Shown in pieces: positions 29,045-33,832 of a stretch of 33,832 nucleotides of DNA. Under the pieces are notes generated by a model. That model was not told where the DNA came from and did not search any database. It worked only from the letters and a program-made list of their open reading frames with translations. The stretch is taken from contig JAAPAO010000388.1 of NCBI GenBank assembly GCA_013115145.1, positions 1 to 33,832 on the forward strand, read 5' to 3'. Source of the DNA: Perkinsus chesapeaki. Its lineage: Eukaryota; Perkinsozoa; Perkinsida; Perkinsidae. Position numbers and translations under genes: made by a program. Each line of letters begins with the position of its first letter. Position 1 is the stretch's first letter.

Positions 29045-31390
29045 ATGAATAATCTCTCTCGACCTTCAGACGAGCGGAAGGCATTGCGGCAATTTGCGGA
29101 TGCCCCCGAAGACCTATCCGAGGCGACGTCTTCATCAGCAGAGTGTTCAGTGACGGTCAGCACTGGTGGAGGTAGGCTAGTTTTGGCGGAGCGAAGCGAT
29201 CTACATGTATTCCGTTTTTATGTAGGGAGGATTTCGAGATTGCGGATATTCGCCCGAGTGCGGAATGGATTCAGACGGCGCACAAGGTGAAGACTAGGTT
29301 CGAAGAGGAGACGAAAGCCGCTATGGAGAATGCACCGGATCCGCTAGCCGATCTTCCCGAGGGTAAGATTGGGTTACCCATTCGTGCCGGCTCATTATAT
29401 TCTTTGTATACCGCTGTTTTGCTCTTCACTTTCACCTCTCCTGCATGTTGGACACGACCAATTGGTGGTCATCTCCTACCACCCTCTGGTTATTAAGTTG
29501 AAGCATCGCATAGATGTATAAAACGCTCTAGTAGCGTTGCCACTACAGCGGTCTGGCCTTAGGTTATTACAACTTGGAACAAGTTGACGAGGATGATGAA
29601 GGAGAGGCCCAGACAACAGAAGTGGGCACCGTAGCTGCACGCAAGGCACCTATGGTTAAGAAGCCAACACCGAGGCCGGAGGATATGGGCGCCTTAGATA
29701 GCAATACTTATAGAGATAACTATAAGTTCCGTCAGATGAAGGATAAGGTGAGAAGGCGAGAGATCGATCGGTAACAACTTGAAAAATACTTATAAAATTC
29801 CTATATCATTGATATAGGAATTATAATTGATATAATATCAATATTGAATTTGTTCGCAGCATGCCATAGCTGTCCATATTCATTATGAATGCCTAGTAAT
29901 ATGCCTTCGTGCGTACGGCGTGTATACGCCATGGTGTAACCTATGATATGGAGTGTCCTATTAGGACATGCTTAGTATTACTAAGTTAGTAAGCTTGTAT
30001 CACGCGCCATATAATGTCCAACTGCGGTCATGTTGATCATCCCGATGGATATATGGGTTCCGGGAGCGCGATCCTCCTTATCGTACCGCTCCGAAATAGT
30101 CGTGTCATGATGCCAGTCCATCTCGAGTGACCAACGCGCGTCTGTCGGCGCGAATGTCGAGTCAAGAATGCTCGAACATGGCTGGTAGGCTTTTGCCAGC
30201 CGTGTTTCGCCATTATTTGGCTCAGTAGCTCCATCGGAACGGCGGTCACCAACCGACGTAGGGGGCGAAGAGAAATGAGGAAAAGAAGTTCTTATCCTAG
30301 ATTTGTCCCCATTGGCGGTTGCAGGAATGTTGCTGTCGTGTAACACACGATAGAAGACCCTTGAGAAGTCTCACCATTAGTGACGAGTTGCCAGTAATGG
30401 CGAGAGCTTGTCTAGGGAAGCGGTCGTTACTAGCGACAGCTTCTGGGGCAACAAAGACTCTTAGGTTTCAACCAAGTTGTTAAGGCGGAATTGTTGGTAT
30501 AGGAGGGCCTCCTGCAAGGCTGAGCGTTGAGCGGCTGAACGGCGAGCCCTGAGCCGACTCGCGGCGCTGCACGAAACGCTGCTCTAACTGGGCAACAATC
30601 TACAATCGGTTATCGTGTACCCAAAAAGGTACTGGTGAATCCACTTTGTTGATAAAATTGGTATCTCATAACTTCATGAACAAGTTACGTCAGTTCTCAT
30701 ACGTGAGTTTCATCCGCGAGAATTTGCCACTGGCCAATTGCCAGTGTAATTTCGCTGGAAGTCCCGGTCTTCCGAGTCGGAAGTTCCGACTCTACTCATG
30801 AATCAATGCCCATTTGTGTATTGTGTAAGGGGTTCATGATGAAATCATCATGACTCAAATCTATCAGATGATGAACGGTTCATCATCTGATAGATTTGAG
30901 TTCACGTAGATGCTCAAACTTTGAGCCGACTTTAAGTCGACTTTAAGTCGACTACGTATGTGTCTCTGATTGCAGAAGTTGCTCATCCTTCCGACCACAC
31001 GTGCTGGGCTTAAAGAAATCCGCACGAACCATAATATGGGATATGGGCCCTGTATTCTTATTTACTGCTACGGTTACCTTAGATAACTGTAGCGATCGAA
31101 GTCGACGACGATATCCGCGAGGATGATGTCCGAGTTAATGTCAGACCTACCCATCTGACAGTCAGAATCACGGGCGCCGATGGTTTCGACGGTAAGTCTG
31201 ATAGCGTAGTCTCGATATTGGGGTATTGGCAGGCGAACTGAATGGCAAAGTAGATCCGCGAAAGTCTACTTGGGAAGTTGATGACGGCGAGGTTAAGATT
31301 ACTTTACAAAAGGCTGCCATCAGCGACCCTGAGGATGAGGACAGAACATGGTTCGACTGGTGGGGAGACCTCTGGGCTAAGAAAATGTAA
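29045..31390 (+). CDS. CS-domain (NudC/p23-like) protein
   Basis: Five exons: 29045-29175, 29226-29362, 29563-29747, 31083-31191 and 31233-31390 (stop TAA), 239 residues. The C-terminal half is a CS domain: NYKFRQMKDK|ITVAIEV at the start, HLTVRITGADG and FDGELNGKV in the middle, and STWEVDDGEVKITLQK then a Trp-rich WFDWWGDLW end. Known for the fold: CS domains act as HSP90 co-chaperones or in NudC-type dynein and protein-stability roles. The N-terminal half is acidic and probably disordered. The first intron is best read as GC-AG (29176-29225) and carries GCGGAGCGAAGCG. The third is 1,335 nt (29748-31082), phase 0, splits the CS domain, and is full of palindromes. The last is 41 nt. Confidence 0.85.
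29796..29992. repeat. Palindrome cluster, 5' part of the 1,335-nt intron
   Basis: Perfect one-base-centre palindromes at 29796-29822 (13+1+13), 29826-29842 (8+1+8), 29954-29968 (7+1+7), 29971-29985 (7+1+7) and 29978-29992 (7+1+7). The last two overlap. Confidence 0.92.
30774..30953. repeat. Palindrome cluster with a 49-nt perfect palindrome
   Basis: 30774-30792 (9+1+9, GAGTCGGAA-G-TTCCGACTC), 30853-30901 (24+1+24), 30912-30926 (7+1+7), 30927-30939 (6+1+6) and 30935-30953 (9+1+9). An 8+2+8 palindrome at 30837-30854 (CATGATGA-AA-TCATCATG) touches the 49-nt one. All are near the 3' end of the 1,335-nt intron. Confidence 0.93.
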
Positions 31391-32584
31391 GTTGGTTGAA
31401 TGTTTTTAGTGGAATAACGGGTTGGCTTTCGCTTTCGAATTCCAGTATCAGCTCTCACGAGTAGCCGGTCACTCATTGTAAATTATGATCTATAATCCGC
31501 CATGCTGTTAGAGTTGAATAATTGAACCCCGGCATATCTGCGTTATCCCTCAGCAATACCCTCTACTATATCACTTACACTTTTCCTGTTTTCTTCAGTA
31601 TTTCGGTCATTAGTATGTGTTGTCTGTGGCTCGTATCGAGTCCCGAAGCTGTGTCGTCTAACGTGAGTTTTTATTGGTTTGCGCTGACCGGATATTTCAT
31701 ACCTGTGTCGGAGAATTGAATTACGCGCAGAAGATTCGTTTGGGTTGGCGCGCGCCCGCGTATATGTGAAAGTATGCTATCGGATATTTGAGTGATAGTC
31801 GGAACTTTTGAGATGCACGAATTGAACGGATATCAGTATGACTGTACTCGTCGGATATTGCAGATGACCGAATCGGATAAATGCATGCTGGTTGTAAATA
31901 AAGGTGACGCAATATTTGCTTGCTACCCCTCGGAAATACCAATGCGTATATCGAAAACATGACCGGGAAAAGCTGCAGACTCCCTATAAATATCTAAGAA
32001 ATTCCATAAACTAATGTTCAGACTCGGGTTGGCTATTTTTCTTAGAGTCGCCAGCGAGATGGAATGCTTTTGAGCATCCACACTTCATCGTTTAAAACTG
32101 TCCTCGTATGATTCTCATTGTCAGGTAACTTTCAGCATTCCCTCAACATTCCTTGGTTACTGTCCAGCAATACGTCTACTAGCGCTCATACACTTAACTT
32201 CACGTCTGATTTGAGTTGTTAGATAGGCAAGAGTATAAGGGGAACATCAGTGTTATTCGCGAATTCGAAGTGAAGACAAGCTCCGATAGCACGTTCAAGT
32301 TGAACGGTTCAACCGTAGGTGATGAATAGTGTGGGCCTCACAGTGTGAGGCATTTAACGCTGCTCTGGAATAGCGGCTTATGCAACATTTGGTCAGTATG
32401 GGAGGTACGAAGCAAGGAGCATTACCGGGCAAGGAGCATTCGGGTTAGGCTGGGAGCTTCCATGATTGTTAATAGTTTGGCCGGCTTATCGAGCAATGCG
32501 TAGCTGGCTACAAGCTAATGTCTACTGAGTTCAACTTTAACGTGATTTTATCGTTCTTTTGCGCTCATCTCTCCGCAAGCTTAC
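31391..32584. other. Weakly coding region with palindromes
   Basis: A possible last exon at 32223-32329 (contains YKGNISVIREFEVKTSSDS, stop TAG) follows a TTGTTAG acceptor, but it has no clear partner and its end overlaps two palindromes (32292-32306, 32304-32316). Another palindrome, GCCTCACA-G-TGTGAGGC, lies at 32335-32351. A GTGAGT donor after a short open stretch near 31665 may mark another exon. I could not build a gene. Confidence 0.3.
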
Positions 32585-33832
32585 ATGAGTTCTGATATTC
32601 ATCGTCCTGGAGCTAGCGAACTGCGGAGTCGTGATGTTATGCAGGGAGGTGCCGGTGATGACTCTCCAATCACGGTAAAACTTCGAAAACCTGGATTATC
32701 ACCATATGCAGTCACGTCAACGCTAATGAGGTTATTTCACTCTTGTGAGGTTTATCGCCCTAAATGTATGTCATGGTCCACGAGGTTGGTTCAGATCTGC
32801 CGAAAATCATTTGCGTGCGAGAGTTCAGATATTTCGCGTCATCAAATCAGATGAATAGCTGCGTTCCGGTTGCATTTTCAACTTTCTCTCTGCGTTCGGA
32901 ATTCAGTTTGTGATGTGAGAATACGCAGGTACTTCTGGGTTACCAGTACGCCAGTGGCCATAGGCTACTTCTACAGCTTTATAAGCTTCGATAAAAATAA
33001 TCCCACTACCCGGGGAATGAAATTGGTTGGTCTTCAGGTAGCCTCGAGCTTCAGAAGCTCCTTATCTGCTCGGGGAGCCTCAAACCGAACGATTCTGACC
33101 TCGAACGAACTAGACGACCTATGTGTACAAACCGTACTAGAACGATATCCCCATCACAATGTCACCGGAGGTATCGAACCGTTCGAGGAGAAATATCAAT
33201 GGGACACACAAGATGTTTGGCCAACCTTAAGCGCTTTCGGAGCGTGCATGCGGCCAGCTTCATCGTCTGCCTGCTCTGAGAATGAAAGCCATTCGTCTAT
33301 AAGGCTTCACAGCTCGCCTCCGAGTGTTTCCGGGACGCGAACATTAGCTGACATAGAGACGATACTGAACCAGCTAGATCGCCCCGTAGAGCCGCGCAGA
33401 ATGCGCGATAGTGTTGAGCCGCCACCAAAAGACAGCGCTGTGGGAATGAGTCTCGAGGGAGTACGCTTCTTGGAGGCACTGTCCGCGAAGAGGATACAGA
33501 GGAGCTGGCGGGCCTATATGAAACGACAAGAGATAGTAAGCAGGGGAGTGACTATTTCCACCCATTCCCGAGGCGAACCTCGGAGGTTCAACCTCCCTTT
33601 ACGGCACTGTAGTAGCAGTTGCTATCACACATGTTCTAGAATCATTTTAGTAGAATACGGCAGGCTTCACTTTCTTACCATGGTCAGACGAAAATGTACG
33701 AGAGGACAGCGGAGCGATGCAGGCAAATGGTAGAGGCAACATTGCTCCAGACGGCCATGCAGAATAGCAGGCAAATCGAGAAGGAACTTCTTGCATTGAA
33801 AGTGGGCCATAACCTTGCTCCTAAAGAGTCTG
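32585..33832 (+). CDS. IQ-motif protein, 3' end beyond the window
   Basis: The large exon 33038-33535 follows a GTCTTCAG acceptor and ends at a GTAAGC donor. It encodes 166 residues with a Ser-rich acidic region and, near the end, an IQ motif (AKRIQRSWRAYMKRQ) that would bind calmodulin or a related light chain. After a 152-nt intron (33536-33687) the next exon starts at 33688 and stays open to the window edge with coiled-coil-like sequence (MYERTAERCRQMVEATLLQ). A likely first exon begins at ATG 32585 and ends at 32674 before GTAAAA, but exons between 32675 and 33037 are unresolved. The product may be a centrin- or cytoskeleton-associated protein; that is an inference from the IQ motif alone. 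Confidence 0.6.
33568..33596. repeat. Adjacent hairpins in an IQ-gene intron
   Basis: CCGAGG-CGAA-CCTCGG (33568-33583) overlaps GGAGGTT-C-AACCTCC (33582-33596). Both are inside the 152-nt intron 33536-33687. Confidence 0.9.

Overview
This window looks like nuclear DNA of a unicellular eukaryote. Every gene I could resolve is broken by short spliceosomal introns, most of them 35-60 nt and several only 20-30 nt. TAA, TAG and TGA all act as ordinary stops. Protein types include a CDC14 phosphatase, a DHHC palmitoyltransferase, a membrane RING-H2 protein, a CS-domain chaperone and an FAH-fold enzyme. An alveolate such as a Perkinsus-like protist would fit, but that is an inference from gene style and I could not test it. 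No bacterial, viral or organellar gene was seen. Because exons are short, single open frames show few of the genes. Most gene models below were built by joining frames at GT..AG borders and checking phase and family motifs.

Layout. 0.9-1.7 kb: a small secreted protein (+). 2.4-3.2 kb: a GNAT acetyltransferase (+). 3.5-5.5 kb: two unrecognised spliced genes (-). 6.0-8.7 kb: an 868-residue double FUSC-type membrane protein (-). 8.7-10.0 kb: mostly noncoding. 10.0-12.6 kb: a C11orf54/DUF1907-type ester hydrolase (-), with a 38-bp satellite in one intron. 12.6-14.5 kb: noncoding, with a 36/39-bp minisatellite. 14.6-16.1 kb: CDC14 (+). 16.6-19.6 kb: an FAHD1-like acylpyruvase (+) whose 2,056-nt intron holds a complete antisense gene for a predicted secreted protein. 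19.6-22.5 kb: palindromes, direct repeats and one unrecognised minus-strand gene. 22.5-23.9 kb: DHHC enzyme (+). 24.1-27.4 kb: RING-H2 membrane protein (+). 27.7-28.7 kb: an intron-dense unrecognised gene (+). 29.0-31.4 kb: CS-domain protein (+). 32.6-33.8 kb: the start of an IQ-motif protein cut by the window edge (+).

The most unusual signal is not a gene. I found 28 perfect palindromes with arms of 7 bp or more and exactly one unpaired central base; about 2 would be expected by chance. The longest arms are 30 and 24 bp. They cluster in expanded introns and intergenic DNA from 16.2 kb onward, and they often overlap end to end in chains. The unusually long introns (2,056, 1,335 and 152 nt) carry them, while the ordinary 40-60-nt introns do not. 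This suggests a fold-back or inverted-repeat process that builds up intronic and intergenic DNA.

The genes do not form a pathway or operon. They are ordinary housekeeping and membrane genes packed on both strands.
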